Source: Argopecten irradians (taxonomy: Eukaryota > Mollusca > Bivalvia > Pectinida > Pectinidae). From it: DNA of 64,000 nucleotides. The notes under the pieces are model-generated. The model was not told the DNA's origin and did no database searches. It was given only the letters and a program-made list of their open reading frames with translations. A program made the position numbers and the translations under genes. Positions 35,700 through 46,884 of the stretch are shown here, piece by piece; position 1 is the stretch's first letter; each line of letters begins with the position of its first letter. The stretch is taken from positions 15,075,544 through 15,139,543 of the forward strand of contig NC_091144.1 in NCBI RefSeq assembly GCF_041381155.1, read 5' to 3'.

Positions 35700-36652
35700 T
35701 TAGGCCAATCCAATCCAGCCTGGGTAGAAATGTTCCCTTGTATCGTTGTGGAATTGTTTACTAAAGTCAGATCCAGGAACAAAAGGATGCTTATAGTATA
35801 ACGTTGTGCCGTTCGTCAAGAAAGCAGACCACCATCCGAAGGTTCCGACAGTCATAATCGTATGATTGGTCAACGACAGTAAAGCCATGTCTGTCTCGGG
35901 CTTGTTTCCTTCCGAATAATACACATCATGGTACTTTTCGAATGTTGTTCGTGCCCATGGTATATCGTTTGAACACACAATAAAGACTGGGTTTTTATGC
36001 TTGGCACGGAAATAACTAGTAGCTTTATGTAAATATTCTTCAGTTGCTGTTGTGTAACCAAAGTCTATGAATGTCTTTGATCTCAGATAATCTCCACGTC
36101 GAACATGAATGCCTACTAGAATATCTCCGGCTGCAATGTTGCTACCACTTTGTTTTATGATACTATGTAAGATTGCTTCTGCAGTTTTTCTGATGTGACT
36201 TTGAAATCGGAAGCTATTCCTAATTTGGTATTCATAATCTTTCCAATATTTCCAGGACTGAAAATAACCATGCAGACGAATATCTTGGCCTTTGTCTAAT
36301 TTTTCAAACTTCGAGTCATATGCACAGTCCCATTCATCTTCGTATTTACTAAAACAAGAACAAGCTCTGGAGTCATATTTATAAAGATCAGGCGAAGTAA
36401 AATCAATTTCAAATGTTGATCGCAGTATATTCTCTGTATCAGCCTCTGATATCATTGGAAATAGTTCTTTGTTCCTTGTAAAAGCAAACAAAAATGCATA
36501 CTGGAACATTTGGTTAGCTAGTCTGCCCCGAAGTGGTACACATGCAAAATGGGGCCTATCCACTCCCTTCCAGTCATTCCAATAAAGTCTAAAGCATGTC
36601 CAGTACTGCACAAACACTATCAAAAATAATACTGTAGCAACAGCCAGGCATA
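35700..36652 (-). CDS. GT11 alpha-1,2-fucosyltransferase-like protein, last exon
   Basis: The exon follows an acceptor (a pyrimidine run ending in TTTTCAG, boundary at 36652/36653) and encodes 316 residues to a TAA at 35700-35702. It opens with a single hydrophobic segment (CLAVATVLFLIVFV), so the protein is a type II membrane protein with a short cytosolic tail encoded upstream. Family motifs in order: GRLANQMFQYA, HGYFQSWKYW, VGIHVRRGDY (the GDP-fucose-binding HxRRGD motif) and MTVGTFGWWSAFL, then a conserved HFYPGW end. Sequons NHT, NGT and NDT suggest a glycosylated lumenal domain. It should transfer fucose from GDP-fucose onto galactose of glycans in the Golgi. No damage is visible. The first exon was not found; the exact acceptor substrate cannot be told. 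Confidence 0.9.
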
Positions 36653-37039
36653 CTGAAAAGTTAAAAAGAAGTTATAAACAATACTGCTGTGAAAATTAAA
36701 CATACTGAAAATTAAGATTAGGATACCATGTACCGTTTATTTTGATGCCTTGCATTATAAATGAAGAATTGACTATAGACCTAAACGATCATAAATTTCA
36801 AAAGTTTCTCTGAATTTGTCACTCTCAAAACCTCATTTAGTATATATATATACCCATGCATTCTTGTAAGTAGAGGTTAAAAAATATTTGTTTTCCAATA
36901 TTTAAACATTGAGTTTTCATACATGTACTGATCCAACTTTCGTGAAGCAAATTTTAAAGCAAGAGATCCCAGAGGGATCTTGGTGCCCAACAAAGATTAA
37001 TGTATATATGACAATTGAAAGAGGGATTGTTTCTCTACT
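36653..37039. other. 5' part of the fucosyltransferase intron
   Basis: AT-rich, with a TA run at about 36841-36851. No exon recognised. Confidence 0.4.
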
Positions 37040-37527
37040 TTTCAAACTTCAACTATCAAAATCCAATATGGCGGCCTGTCATCCATCTTGTTGACCATTT
37101 GCAGGTTCCAAAATACAATATGCACAACTAGGACACTATAGGAACCTGCATATGAAATACGAGACCAATCTCTTCTGTTCATGCTCTCTGAGAAATAGCA
37201 GTAACAAACTTCAGCATCCAAAATCCAAATGGCGACAATCAGCCATCTTGTTGACAGATCGTTCCCAAAATGCAATATGCACACCTGGGCCCAAGGGCAA
37301 CCTACATATATGAAATATGAGAAATATCCCATCAGTACTTTCTGAGAAATAGTGATATAAGTTTTATAAGTTTCAACTATCAAAATCCATGATGGCTTTC
37401 TGAGAGAAAATACTTTCTAACAAATAGCGATAACAAGAATTGTAACGAATGGAAGAATGGAAAGACAGATGAACCACTGACAAAATGTGATTTCAAAGCC
37501 CACCGTCTGATGATGATGGGCTAAAAA
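37040..37527 (+). mobile_element. Pearl-like element with two degenerate ~160-bp core repeats
   Basis: AAAATCCAATATGGCGGCCT with CCATCTTGTTGAC near 37059 returns near 37220 in altered form, followed in both cases by an AATGCAATATGCACA-like segment. The end reads GATAACAAGAA, a GACAAAATGTGATTTCAAAG segment and a hairpin AGCCCA...TGGGCT at about 37496-37524. The same 3' end occurs at 29490-29580. A 113-codon minus frame over the repeats is not a gene. Confidence 0.6.
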
Positions 37528-38339
37528 TCTAACTCTTGTCAAGTTCTTGTTTATTTTGAAAAATTGGGTCTGAGGATTGTTGCTTTAATGTTCCTCCCCC
37601 TCCCCCCCCCCCTGCCCAGCTCTTTAACAGTTCTCCGCCCTCCCCCACTTCTTCAACAGTTTGATGCCAGGATTATACCGTTAATCATGTGACTCTAGTT
37701 AATTGTCTAGCATCCATTTTAATTCATTACCTCAACTAAATCTGACAATTCTGTGTTTGCATATTACAGAGTTACCTCCCTTGTGTGTATAAGTATACAT
37801 TGAGACGTTAACATTACCATATTTTGTGAGCTCAATTTGCATACTTTTCTCTGAAAAGTTAATGTTATGTGAACTGACTTCCAACATGATATATCTACTA
37901 ACAAGGGCAGATTACTCTTTAATATGCAAACAAAGAAAATATGCTACAATGTAAATAGTTCAAAAATTCTCTGAACAGCCACAAAACTTCACCATCCTTG
38001 GTCAAAGGTGAAAATCACATTCACATATATTGGGTTTCTTATTTCGCAAAAAAAAAAAAAAAAAAATCATATGACTTGCACGCTTGCATTTATTGTACTT
38101 ACATACAGACTTATTAAAGCCTGTTCTCATTCTGATCCGCATCCCAGCTAATTTCATTACATCTGGACTGGAAATCTACAAATTAAACCAAATGATTCAT
38201 CACTATATAATAGACAAATGCATGGGTATACCTTGCAATGAAACAAAAGAAACCTTAAGAAAATGCTTACAGCTATTTGCTCTTGATTTTTTTTTTTTTT
38301 TTTTTTTTTTTTAAGAAAGGACTATACAGATAGCCCTTG
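37528..38339. other. Gene-free stretch with C, A and T homopolymers
   Basis: C-rich tract near 37595-37612, a run of ~19 A near 38048 and a run of over 20 T near 38288. No gene supported. Confidence 0.5.
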
Positions 38340-38915
38340 AAGTAGATCAGTGATTTTTCTAAATTTGACATTTTAATTATGAAAAGTATAATTTGCTTCC
38401 ATCAAACCTGTGATTTTTGAAATTTTCGTCATTTTGACCCTGTTTGGTCCTGCCCCTCTGATCCCCCAGGGGGTCAGCGTGGACCGATATGGATGTTAAA
38501 ATGCTATATCTAAGGTCATAATTCTAATTAAGTTTGACTCATTTCCTATGAAAATTGAGCAAATAATGCTCAAAAATGTGTTTTCCTTATTTAAACTATA
38601 GTAAACTTGACTCCCTCCCCAGGGGGAACGTGAGACCCCTGGGTCATATTCATATATAATTCACATACCATTTCCACAATTTCAGAAGAAGATTTTTGAA
38701 ATTTTAGTCAATTTACCCCTTTTGGCCCCTCCAACAGACCCCTGGAGGGAGACCATATAAGCAAAATTTCATTGAAATTTCTTCAGCAGTTTTGGAGACG
38801 AATTTGAAAATGTAAATTGCTTACGGACATATGAAAAAGGACGCATAACGGACAAAGACGGACAAAAGGTCATTTAAATTTTAATAAGACTTTGTCTCAG
38901 GTGACCTAGAAATAT
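38340..38915 (+). mobile_element. Pearl-like element with core repeats and AGGTCA/TGACCT terminal hairpin
   Basis: Two or three degenerate units of ~170 bp contain TTTTTGAAATTTTxGTCA followed by a C-rich, then G-rich block (ACCCTGTTTGG..., CCCCAGGGGG). The 3' part has GGACGCATAACGGACAAAGA and GACGGACAAAAGGTCA, and closes with AGGTCA facing TGACCT at about 38868-38908. Non-coding. Confidence 0.6.
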
Positions 38916-38929
38916 TAAAAAAAGAGGTA

Positions 38930-39232
38930 ATAAACTGTTAAAAATTCTGTTGCACTATATCTTATGAAGTACTGATAGTGCATGAACCAAAAGCAAACTA
39001 AATCATTTTATATGTATATTTAACACATATAAGGCCCTCACAATTAAATATCTGTCACTGTTCAAATGATGAGTATGGTTTAACTCATATAAGGCCCACA
39101 CAATTAAATATCTGTTACTGTTCACATGATGAGTATAGTTTAACTCATATAAGGCCCACACAATTAAATATCTTTTACTGTTCAAATGATGAGTATCGTT
39201 AACGTTTATGCTCTTTCTGTAATGGAGCATCT
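38930..39232. mobile_element. Degenerate MITE family B copy with internal 60-bp triplication
   Basis: The right half keeps the family B signature (GAAGTACTGAT, ...CATGAACCAAA, ...CAAATGATGAGTAT, ...ATGGAGCATCT). The left inverted end is lost. Internally a ~60-bp segment (TTTAAC-CATATAAGGCCC...) is present three times in tandem at about 39018-39198, which other copies do not show. Confidence 0.65.
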
Positions 39233-39614
39233 TAAGTTACATAAGAGGAATTAAACTAGAAATATGTCTGTTAGAAATTAACTGCTTGCTAACTTCTTCC
39301 TAAAACTTTAATTTCCAGTACAATATGCATCTATACGGCTCCTGCTGTGAGATATTAAATTGCACATACAAACCTGTAATAACTAATTAATAAATAACCC
39401 GCAGATATATAACACCAAGCTTATATGAAATTATCCTTATCAACAGGTGCACTATCGCTCATTACCCTTGGGACTATTGCAAGGAGATGGTTTACGTCCT
39501 TGATGTATTGTAATACTTTCCTTTACTTCAACTTAACTATAAATGTTAAACTATTTTGAACTTTGTTAATTGCATTCTTTGTTACATAGAAGTTTGTTTA
39601 TTATCTTATTGATA

Positions 39615-39814
39615 TTGATACGATAGACTTGTTTCGCTGTTGATATGATAGACTTGTTTCGCTGTTGATATGATAGACTTGTTTCGCTGTTGATATGATA
39701 GACTTGTTTTGCTGTTGATATGATAGACTTGTTTTGCTGTTGATACGATAGACTTGTTTTGCTGTTGATACGATAGACTTGTTTTGCTGTTGATACGATA
39801 GACTTGTTTCGCTG
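39615..39814. repeat. 25-bp minisatellite, 8 copies
   Basis: Eight head-to-tail copies of a 25-bp unit (starting TTGATAYGATAGACTTG) with only Y and C/T variants. Because 25 is not a multiple of 3 and the unit lacks stops on the minus strand, it opens long repetitive minus frames that are not genes. Confidence 0.95.
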
Positions 39815-40609
39815 TTCAAAATTGTCGTCCGATACAGCACTGTCCAGTCTCTGTGCAAGTGGTGACTTATAAATTACCTGTGTCATGCTTGAATGCCTTT
39901 CTGGTCAGTGGTGTACATTAGATCTAGAGCTCATGCACCTCAACTGATATTTATAAAGTTTTTTATTCTGTTTGCTTTTCTTACACAAAGGCTGGTGTAA
40001 ATCAATAAATATATTAGATTATTAAAACCCGTCTATCGGTCACAGGGGCTAGTAAGAAATAGTGCAACGTACACTAAGGACCTAGGATGATGTGAAATAA
40101 ATCAAATATATTCTACTAAATAACGCTGTTAATGTCTTTTGTCTGTACTAAAAGTTAATAAATATCTGTTTCGTCACTTTCTTTTATTGACTACATAAAC
40201 CTGATTTACATTGTGTTGTTCCCGAAGTTTCCAAATTTGATTAAATGCTTAGAATATCGTGACCGATGCAAGAGTTTATATGATACCCCGCTTGAAGTTT
40301 ACACAAAACGAATGTGTTTAGCAATGTCTAATGTCACTTCTGTTAATTTACAGAAGAACATCGCTGACAGGTATCTCTTATATTTGAAAGGTTGGTGTCA
40401 CTAAATCACAGCGAAATCTATTAAACGGTAAAAGACATTGACTTCCGGTACATGTATCACGTGCGCAGTTGGAATCTGCGCATAGCGGATGTACACAGAC
40501 TCCGAACCCAACAAGAAAAACAATAGTGCGAGGGTACCCTTGCACTAAAAACATAAATCAACATGCATGTTAACTATGTATAATAATAGTGTAGCAGCTG
40601 ATATAAAAT
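39815..40609. other. Gene-free stretch
   Basis: A 63-codon plus-strand frame at 40213-40404 (no ATG start) reads like an ordinary protein segment (YRDRCKSLYDTPLEVYTKRM) but has no splice or family support. A near-perfect palindrome (AGTGCGAGGGTACCCTTGCACT centre) lies at 40525-40546. Confidence 0.35.
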
Positions 40610-40695
40610 GTAGCGGCCAAGCCTGGATTTCGAACCCAAGACCTCCAAACACTATAGCCGAATGCTCTAGCCAACAACTGAGCTTACCTGGACAC
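40610..40695 (-). mobile_element. tRNA-derived SINE head
   Basis: Read on the minus strand, TAAGCTCAGTTG (box A-like, 40675-40686) is followed by AGAGCATTCGGCTA and GGGTTCGAAATCC (box B, 40625-40637). The spacing and the T-arm motif are those of a tRNA-like RNA polymerase III promoter. Arms pair poorly and the sequence continues beyond the tRNA-like part, so a SINE is more likely than a functional tRNA gene. Confidence 0.65.
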
Positions 40696-41580
40696 CGATT
40701 TTACACTAGTATTTTAATGAATGTCCTTGTGCGAACTGTGAAACTATTATGGCCAATGGCTGTACATATATAGTCATGTATGTGCAGTATTGTGTCTAAG
40801 TGGGTAGAAATTATATATTTTTGCTGAATGGGACAGATTGTCTCCCCTTGGAAAGATTAGATTGAGGGAACTGATTGTCTCCCCTTTACCGGTAATTAAA
40901 GAAGCTACATGTATTAGAGTCTACTAGCTGTCAATATGAGCATATTTTATTGCTATTTTATATTTAACAGTGTGATCTTCTCGTGAAATTTAGTTAAGAA
41001 CTAACTGTTTTTAGGCCAGTTATTTATTTGTCACTCAGTATAATATTTGAATTTTGACATTTGGAGAAATAAAATATCTGACTCATTTTGATATACCTAT
41101 ATATTTTGTACGTAGATAGATGATAACGACACGCACACTAGTTGTCCTCGTGCAAGCTTTACTCAAAATACCCTGATCGATTGGTGGATTGGTGCACGTG
41201 TGGTTATTGTGACTTTCCTTCAGTTTTAATCTGTTTTTCTTGATGTCCATTTAAACTGGACAAAACCTTATTTTTGATGATTTTACGTACCTCACGACAG
41301 CGTTGATGGAACAAAAACAAAGCCGGTGAAATGGTCACAACCTTGAACATGCGGGGCTGTGGTCAAGCACAGCAACACACAGACGATTTCCGGCCAGAGT
41401 TGTCTTTCCTTGCCAAAAAAAACTACAACTGTACTACAGTATTTGTACACTAACCACATTTATGATATTATCTTTCGGACAAATGACGGAACTGTACAGC
41501 ACAATATAATTATTTTTCTGTATTTAAACGAAACTGTTTCATTTTGGGATGCAGTATTTTGGATAAAAATATAGTTTTAG
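40696..41580. other. Gene-free stretch
   Basis: No supported gene. 'GATTGTCTCCCCTT' occurs twice near 40845-40890. The remaining frames are short and unsupported. Confidence 0.4.
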
Positions 41581-41632
41581 GACAGAACATATGGGGGCAA
41601 GTAGAGTTAGTTCCCTTAGAAGAACTCTCAAA

Positions 41633-41666
41633 ATGGCGTCAACAGCACTGCTCCGTTCTTGCAGGG
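41633..41666 (+). CDS. Possible first coding exon with mitochondrial-type leader
   Basis: An ATG preceded by CTCAAA opens MASTALLRSCR, then a G and a splice donor GTAAAT at 41667. The peptide is basic, hydroxylated and lacks acidic residues, as in mitochondrial presequences, and many mitochondrial proteins begin this way. No downstream exon was identified before 44000. Only this short exon supports the call. Confidence 0.4.
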
Positions 41667-44573
41667 GTAAATATATTCATTTTAATGTTAGTAATATGCG
41701 TTTAAAACTTATCAACAACTAATAATTAAATTTTGATTGAAATCTTAAAATGATTTATCAGTCCATGTTATTCTAAAACTCTTTAAGTGATGCTTTATTG
41801 TCCATTTGTTTCAAGGTCACTCGTGTAATTTTCGGCTGCTTCGATTCGATGTCATGCATCAGCTGTTTGCGGGTTTTATAATATTCTTTGAAGTTACGTT
41901 ATGTCTTTATTAATTTTCTGCATCAATCAGAAGTTGCTTGCATGTATTCAGTTTATGCATGTATCAGAAAAATGGCTCACGTGACGAATTTCGACTGTCC
42001 TCTTATAAGCGATAATATATTTCATAAATCACCTGTGACTAAGGAAATGGGTAAATGTTACATTTTTTTTTCTATCATATCATGGATATTAGCATACGCA
42101 ATGAGAGAAGACAAGTATTGGCACACAAAATACTTAGATATTTTTTATATAATTGATTTTATCATTGTCACAAACTATGCTGGCAGATACGTTACCAACA
42201 AATAAAAGCATGTACACAATTGATATATTTTTTAATTTCCATGTTTTGTTCGTGATAATGAACTTTATTAATATGTATACTAACTTTTACTTTTATGACA
42301 TGGACACATCCATTAACAATGAAATGGACAGGTGCGATCTCATCTTGAAAATATACATGTTACGCAACGACATCAACAGATACGTTACTACTATTTACTT
42401 GATTACATAAGATGCCACTTTCCCACAGAAAAAAATTCACATCACAGTTTGAAAAGTATATAATACTAAGTGTTACAATGTTTGTCGTTATGGTGTCATT
42501 TCAATGATGAGAGGGGTTAGTGTCGGTCAGTACGTTACTGACAGATACGTTACGGAAAAATACCCATATCAAGTTAAAAAACAATTTTAGATTAAGCTGA
42601 AAATATTTCAACCTTAAAGTGTACACGGAACGGAAAATAATATTTAGATATGTTATTCTCTTTGATCTCCTGACAAGAATGTTGAAAACCGCATCAAAAT
42701 CGGCCGCTTCAGTACCCAGATACCACCCTCCAAAGTGCTCGGTTTTTTACCTGTATATCGACTGCTAATCAGGGAATCGGCCGCTCACGCTGATTCGGGG
42801 AATAACCGGATGTGACGTCACGGGGACAACGGCAGTTGGGAGATTGAATTTATGATATATAATTCGTATATAGCTGTAACAAGTCTCTCTTCCTTTTAAA
42901 GCTACCTGTACATGTATACCGACATGTGTTATTTTAACAATCTTCAACGGTACATTTTTTGGTCATATAGATTATCATTATTGGTATTCAATAATGATCG
43001 ATATTGACCAAAATTCACTAAGAATGCATATCCAAAATCTAGCAACTATCAGAAATATCAAAATTCTGACATTGTGCATTATATTTGCATTGTTCTTTCT
43101 CAACATGCGTCGATATGCACGATGTGTAAAATGTCATACATGTAACCAGAAACATATATACAAGACAACACTATATGTAGAGGTGACCTTTGACCCCTTC
43201 TAATTACCATGTCATCGTAAACACTCGACATGTTGTACCAAACTGATAGTTTATTTCTGTATCCGACGTCTTCTAACCTGGTAATAGACGCCCATCCACC
43301 ACACTGTAATAGACGTCTCCTTAACCTTGCGTGCCCCCTCCTCGTGATCGACACTTGACAGGTACAAGGTGTGAAGAAGAACGCGCAGAAACTTCACCAG
43401 CACAAACACGTGCGAAGCGCGCGGAGAAATATCTACATCTGACAATCACAACACTGTATGTGTATTGTGAGCGTACTGAAAGCATTATAGGATTTCTTAC
43501 ACAAATAAACCTTCTACACATCAAAAAAGTATGCCTTTAACCGTATGTTGTGTATTTCCATAGGACAAAAACAGTCCGCGAAATAAAAACCCTTTTATAA
43601 ATTCCAATAAACCCCAACGCAAAGCATTCTTAAGCAGTTTTTTTTGAAATACCTAAATCTCTTTTTGTTTGACAAAATGATCCCGACATCTTATTCTTTC
43701 TAATTATCGGCACGTGCAATGAATCTCACGTCCATGACTCTCATCCATAAAAATGTTGTGGTGCTGAGACAGGGAGGATTATGGGTCGAGTCACGTGACT
43801 ACATGTTTCGCGACCTATATCGAAAAACTGTCAATATTGCCACATAAAAGCGGCCGGATGAACAAAATCGTGGCTATGTGAAAGGGTCTAGGATAATGGG
43901 TCTGTAGAACCGGACACAGTCACCTAGATCAGAATATCGTTGCAGAGCTCGTTGAAAAGTAGTCCAGTAAGATATGTATGTATGTAATAATATATATCAA
44001 TCCTCTACAACTGGAGATCAACATATACTGAAATCATGAACGATCGGTAATAAGGATATATATGGTTATAGATATAGACTAGGTTAATTGAAGTAAATGG
44101 CTTATTGGGCTTGTGTTCTGTACAGTAGCAATACTAATGGACAACACCTGGAAATGAAAAATCAGTTCACATCAATAATGTTCTTAAAATATTTAAACTT
44201 CACTTTTAAATTGTGTCATAAAATGTATTATTATAATAATAAGGTCTTTGATGCTACGGCGATTCCTACTTTAAGCAATTTTTATAGAAAATCAAACAAA
44301 AAAGCAACCAAACCAAAATATATTCAAATATAGTTCATCTAATAGAACACGCTCAGATTAAGTGATAGACGTCATCTCATTGCTTAATTGGATTTTGGTC
44401 CTTAATGTACAGAATCCCGGCTTCAGTTGCGTAACCTTACACTGAAGGAAGATCGAGATAAGTTCCATGATCAACTTAACTTAGCAGGAATTCTTGTTTA
44501 TGATATTGCTTGTATTACACTTTGAAAACGGAAAAAATATATCATTGTATGCATATTTTTTTCTCAGAATAGT
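41667..44573. other. Mostly gene-free; possible intron
   Basis: Frames at 41888-42205 and 42153-42410 (plus) are AT-driven and hydrophobic with no family resemblance. The word GATACGTTAC or AGTACGTTAC recurs at 42186, 42379, 42529 and 42544. Overlapping frames on both strands at 43100-43540 arise from a GC-richer patch. 44097-44333 (plus, 78 codons, ATG start) is unsupported. Confidence 0.4.
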
Positions 44574-44575
44574 TA

Positions 44576-45882
44576 CGAGGGGTGTTCCAAAATTATTGTT
44601 ACTTTGGTGATTTCTCTTTGATAGAAGTAATTCTGTTCATTTTACTTTGCCCTGTCCCTCGAAGTACACTGCATTTATGCATCGTTTCAACCGATCGATC
44701 TACTTTTGGAAACAGTTTTCTTACTCTTGAATAGGTATACTCATAAGATACTAGTAAATGGCAGAGCCAAGGGCATTTCTTGATTTATATTTTGTTCCAG
44801 ACAGGTGAAATTTTAGTTTGGCGAACAAGAAAAAGTCAAAGGGGGTCAAGTCTGGTGAATATGCAGGGTGGGGGAGGACAGTGATCTTTTCTGCTTTCAA
44901 AAACTCCGTTACAATGCGCGCCTTGTGTGCTGGCGCATTATCATGTAAGAGCCTGAGGTACTTCAAACCTGTCTGTTGGCGGCGGCGTTTGTAGACTTTC
45001 TTAAGTTTTCGAAGTACAACGTCTCTATAATACTTCGCTTTGACAGTTTTGCCTTTTGGAACAGGGATTTGAATGATTGGACCCTTGGTATCAAAGAATA
45101 TGACATACAAATCCTTCCTTTCGGTGCGTATTCTTTTAGCAATGCTAGGGCGCCAAGCGTTTTTGTTTACCCAGATTCGATTAGAGCATTTTCTTTTGGG
45201 TTCGAAAAAATACACCCATGTTTCATCACTTGTGACCAAATTATCAAAAGCCTTTTTGCTGTATTTTGGGTAATTCTTCAATAAGGGTTTGACTTTATCA
45301 ACCCGGGACCTCTTTTGGTTGTCAGTAAGTAAATGGGGTATCCACCTGGCATTGATCTTGCCCAGCTTAAGATGTTTCTTTAAAATGCAATGAATACGTG
45401 CTAAAGACAAGCCTGTCATTTTAGCTAACTGCCGGACAGTGTACCTTGCATCTTTTTCAAGGATTTGCCGAATTAGTTCAATGTTATGCTTTGTTGTTGT
45501 TGTTGCAGGGCGACCTGTGTGGGCAGCATCTTTCGAGCAACCCACCGACAAATAGTCATATATGACATTTGACCCTTCCCATATATATCACACACCTCAC
45601 GATGAATATCCACCGGCTTTAAGCCAAGTAGAGACCTACCTTTGATATAGGCCCTAATTTCAATTACGTTTTCAACTGTCTTTCCAACCATATTTGTATA
45701 GAGTGTAACGAATGCGCTACAAAACAATGTACACAGCGCCAAGGTCAGTGTAATTGTGAGCGAGATATTTACCTATATCACGCTTCAGATATCACGCTAT
45801 CGCCACGAGGTAGTTTTAAGCCCATTTAGCACGATTTCCACGAGATATTGCGCAAGTAACATTAATTTCGGAATATCCCCCG
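44576..45882 (-). mobile_element. Full-length mariner element with both inverted repeats
   Basis: The left end ACGAGGGGTGTTCCAAAATT and, read on the minus strand, the right end ACGGGGGATATTCCGAAATT match in position and continue to match for about 35 bp. Both ends are bounded by TA (44574-44575 and 45883-45884), the target of Tc1/mariner elements. The 1.3 kb length is that of a complete mariner. The transposase on the minus strand is broken. Confidence 0.85.
44619..45691 (-). pseudogene. Mariner transposase (DD34D), broken
   Basis: The ATG at 45689-45691 starts MVGKTVENVIEIRAYIKG and a paired helix-turn-helix region to MTICRWVAR. About 25 bp are then missing near 45530, which shifts the frame. 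The second frame carries TGRPATTT, LAKMTGLSLARIHCILKKHL and the catalytic domain: TSDETW (first Asp), LLHDNAPAH (second Asp) and SPDLTPFDFF, whose second Asp lies 34 residues on, giving DD34D. After NALGSAIY (44751) the frame continues as recognisable C-terminal mariner sequence (IDRLKRC) but with at least three stop codons. It cannot make active enzyme. Closest in style to SETMAR-like/Mos1-group transposases common in marine invertebrates. Confidence 0.9.
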
Positions 45883-45884
45883 TA

Positions 45885-46884
45885 CGTTCATACAGCCGAT
45901 ATCTAAAATATTAAATGGTCAGTTTTGTTCGTCCACTTCAAATAGTGTCAAAGATAAAAACACGGGACATATGTGGGATGGTATCCGGTCGTCCATTTAC
46001 AAACATCCGATCGCTAAGATTGGTTCCTCTTGGGAAAACAACTGTAAACTGATCGCATCTATAAACGGTTTTATCTTGATGGTCAAGCGTGACTTCGGAC
46101 ATATACATCAACCTTTATTTCCTAGATTCATCACGCGCCCATTAGCGATATTGACTGACCAACAGATGACCAACGCTTTCGATCGATTATAATCAAGACT
46201 CTATTTACTGCTAATTTAATTTATTTGCAATGATTTACTGTTCAACCTTTACGAGTTTCATAATTGATTGCCCCTGATAAGTAGGACACTAGCCCGACGG
46301 ATTCAGCCTCCGGGTCAAAGATTGGGCTCTATAACTTCTTTCGCATGGGTAAATATATTTTGTAGTGTAAATTGTCTTTACGTTTGAGTGTCCTTACTCT
46401 ATCAAGATTCTATAAATGTTCCAATCATGTAAGTTCATACATTGTATTTTATACAGGGATCCATAGACTATTCCATCTATCTACCTGGTATACGTTCATG
46501 AAATTATTTAGTTAATACAAAATGGGAAAAAGTGCAGTATGATGTAGCATTGATATGCTTACATGTATGTCTTATGCCCTAGAAGAAGCCGACAAAGAAT
46601 TCGACAGAGCAAGGAGAGAAATGGAAAAAAGGAATAAGATAGATCGATGGGACATTTAAGATCGTATAGCAGCGAATCGATAAGGGCGTCGATGATATTT
46701 TGAAAGCTGTGGTTTCATGGTCAGGAGAGTGAAAGGAATTTTCACATGACTAAACAACATAGGAATAGAGGTTTGGTATGGAAAAGAAGAATGGAAGACA
46801 CGGAGACGAAACTGCTAACATATATAGGTAGGCACCTGAGAAAGTAAAGCAACATATATGTTCCGTATTTGCATATTACATATT
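45885..46884. other. Gene-free stretch
   Basis: A 30-codon plus-strand frame near 46568-46660 (ATG start) reads EEADKEFDRARREMEKRNK, strongly charged and coiled-coil-like, but is isolated. The rest shows nothing. Confidence 0.4.

Noticed and set aside
37042..37383. 113-codon minus frame
   Set aside because: Lies across pearl-like core repeats, with no family resemblance.
39566..39886. 106- and 85-codon repetitive frames
   Set aside because: Explained by the 25-bp minisatellite, open in several frames.
40610..40695. Functional tRNA gene
   Set aside because: Box A and box B are present but the stems do not pair well and the sequence is embedded in a larger repeat-like context.
41888..42410. 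105- and 85-codon hydrophobic plus frames
   Set aside because: AT-driven composition, no ATG-led start with support, no splice or poly(A) context beyond chance.
44976..45284. 102-codon plus frame over the mariner
   Set aside because: Antisense to the transposase catalytic domain.
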